Assembly: GCF_041397485.1 (NCBI RefSeq)
Contig: NZ_JAWKWO010000002.1
Coordinates: 372,001-436,000 of the forward strand
DNA: 64,000 bases
DNA from: Zhengella sp020637775
Lineage (GTDB): Bacteria > Pseudomonadota > Alphaproteobacteria > Rhizobiales > Rhizobiaceae
Direction: 5' to 3'
Shown: positions 63,325 to 64,000 of the stretch, piece by piece
Layout of the letters: the number at the start of each line of letters is the position of its first letter
Numbering within the stretch: position 1 is the first letter of the stretch
Notes under the pieces: generated by a model
Databases searched by the model: none
Told to the model about the DNA's origin: nothing
Seen by the model: only the letters and a program-made list of their open reading frames with translations
Position numbers and translations under genes: made by a program

Positions 63325-63338
63325 TTGATACGCGTCAA
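63325..63338. promoter_or_regulatory. FNR/FixK-type box (anaerobox) upstream of the efflux adaptor gene
   Basis: TTGATACGCGTCAA is a perfect TTGAT-N4-GTCAA (TTGA-N6-TCAA) palindrome, 57 bp upstream of the adaptor start and 114 bp from lepA. It could control either gene; position favours the adaptor. Confidence 0.6.
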
Positions 63339-63394
63339 GGAAAACGCATGGCGGGCAGCCAGACTGCTGCCGACAACGAGGACGGGATTGCACC

Positions 63395-64000
63395 ATGCCG
63401 ACGACAGCGGAAATCGAAGCACTGGGGCGCAAGGGCCGACGCCGCTGGCCGCGCTGGCTGGCGCTTTTCATCCTCCTTGCGGCAGCCGGCGCGGCCGTGT
63501 GGTGGTGGCAGGGCCGCGGCGCCGGCGAGGCGGTGGCCTATGCCACCGTTCCGGCCGCGGTGAAGGACATCACGGTCACGGTTACCGCCACCGGCACCAT
63601 CGAGCCGATCAGCCAGGTCGACATTTCGTCGGAACTGTCGGGCACCGTGCGCACCGTGGAGGCCGATTTCAACGACGTGGTGAAGAAGGGCGATGTGCTG
63701 GCCAGCCTCGATACCGACAAGCTTGAGGCGGCGGTCGCCTCTGCCCGCGCCCAGCTCACCGCCCGTCAGGCGGCGCTGGAAGAAGCCCGCGTCACGATGG
63801 ACGAGCGGCGCGATGCCTATGACCGTGCGGTGCGGCTGAACGAGCGCGGCATCGCGTCCGGAGAAAGCCTGCTGACGGCGAAATCCGCCTGGCAGCGTGC
63901 CGAGGCGGCGCTGAAGACCGCGCAGGCAACGGTGCGCGTGGCCGAGGCCGACCTGAAATTGCAGGAAACGAACCTCGCCAAGGCCTGCATCTGCGCACCC
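63395..64000 (+). CDS. Efflux periplasmic adaptor (MacA/HlyD-like), 5' part
   Basis: The first 202 codons; the gene runs off the right edge. A cytoplasmic RKGRRRWPRW, one membrane anchor (about 20-37, LALFILLAAAGAAVWWW), then the lipoyl half TVTATGTIEPISQVDISSELSG and VVKKGDVLASLDTDKLEAAV, and a coiled coil from about 105 (RAQLTARQAALEEARVTMDE on). This is the plan of membrane-fusion proteins for MacB- or RND-type pumps; the pump gene is outside the window. An FNR/FixK box lies upstream. Confidence 0.88.
   Translation, partial: MPTTAEIEALGRKGRRRWPRWLALFILLAAAGAAVWWWQGRGAGEAVAYATVPAAVKDITVTVTATGTIEPISQVDISSELSGTVRTVEADFNDVVKKGDVLASLDTDKLEAAVASARAQLTARQAALEEARVTMDERRDAYDRAVRLNERGIASGESLLTAKSAWQRAEAALKTAQATVRVAEADLKLQETNLAKACICAP

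Overview
The window is GC-rich, densely coded chromosomal DNA of an alphaproteobacterium, most likely order Hyphomicrobiales (Rhizobiales). Support: chvG-chvI divergent from pckA, a rhizobial-type PmtA phospholipid N-methyltransferase beside dnaKJ, a 5-aminolevulinate synthase HemA, the trpB-trpA-accD-folC run, a frcBCAK-type sugar importer with a ROK regulator, and a urease cluster carrying extra genes. The genus cannot be fixed from the sequence alone. No rRNA, tRNA, CRISPR array, prophage or complete transposase gene was seen.

Layout. 1-6.1 kb: 5' end of chvG, chvI, pckA, a nitroreductase, arfB, a BON/LysM protein, a small secreted protein and alkB. 6.1-6.4 kb: a 309-bp MITE-like element inserted at a TA between alkB and a GGDEF-EAL gene. 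8.8-15.6 kb: an M48 protease, then a minus-strand run dnaK-dnaJ-pmtA-FMN reductase-pyrF-DUF1330. 15.8-21.8 kb: an acyl-CoA dehydrogenase divergent from an orphan TRAP binding protein, a cyclase-AhpD-GST operon and a second GST. 22-30 kb: trpB-trpA-accD-folC, a GrpB-like gene, and an inverted trpF next to a small lipoprotein and a YgjP-type peptidase; DUF2852; an alpha/beta hydrolase. 30-35.3 kb: infC (ATT start), rpmI, rplT, pheS, pheT. 35.6-37.7 kb: PHB depolymerase phaZ and a transglutaminase-like protease.

37.8-45.3 kb is a complete urease operon on the minus strand, in transcription order ureD-ureA-HD hydrolase-hupE/ureJ-ureB-LprI-like-ureC-ABM-ureE-yrhK-ureF-ureG. 45.3-52 kb is a sugar module: frcB, frcC, frcA, D-lyxose isomerase and frcK, divergent from a ROK regulator and fructokinase. 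52.5-54.3 kb: hemA and a long regulatory gap. 54.3-60.1 kb: the urea ABC importer urtABCDE. Both urtA and ureD are preceded by sigma-54 type -24/-12 promoters, so urea uptake and hydrolysis look like one nitrogen-controlled system. 60-64 kb: an NsrR-like Rrf2 regulator, a DUF559 nuclease gene boxed between inverted repeat modules, lepA, and the 5' end of an efflux adaptor gene.

The observations most worth following are the DUF559 gene between mirror-image palindromic repeats (60844-61390), the TA-inserted MITE that rewrote the C-terminus of the GGDEF-EAL protein (6085-6393), a shared ACATAC-N6-GTATGT operator in front of the acyl-CoA dehydrogenase/TRAP pair and phaZ, the paired sigma-54 promoters of urt and ure, and FNR/FixK-type boxes at hemA, the Rrf2 gene and the efflux adaptor gene.
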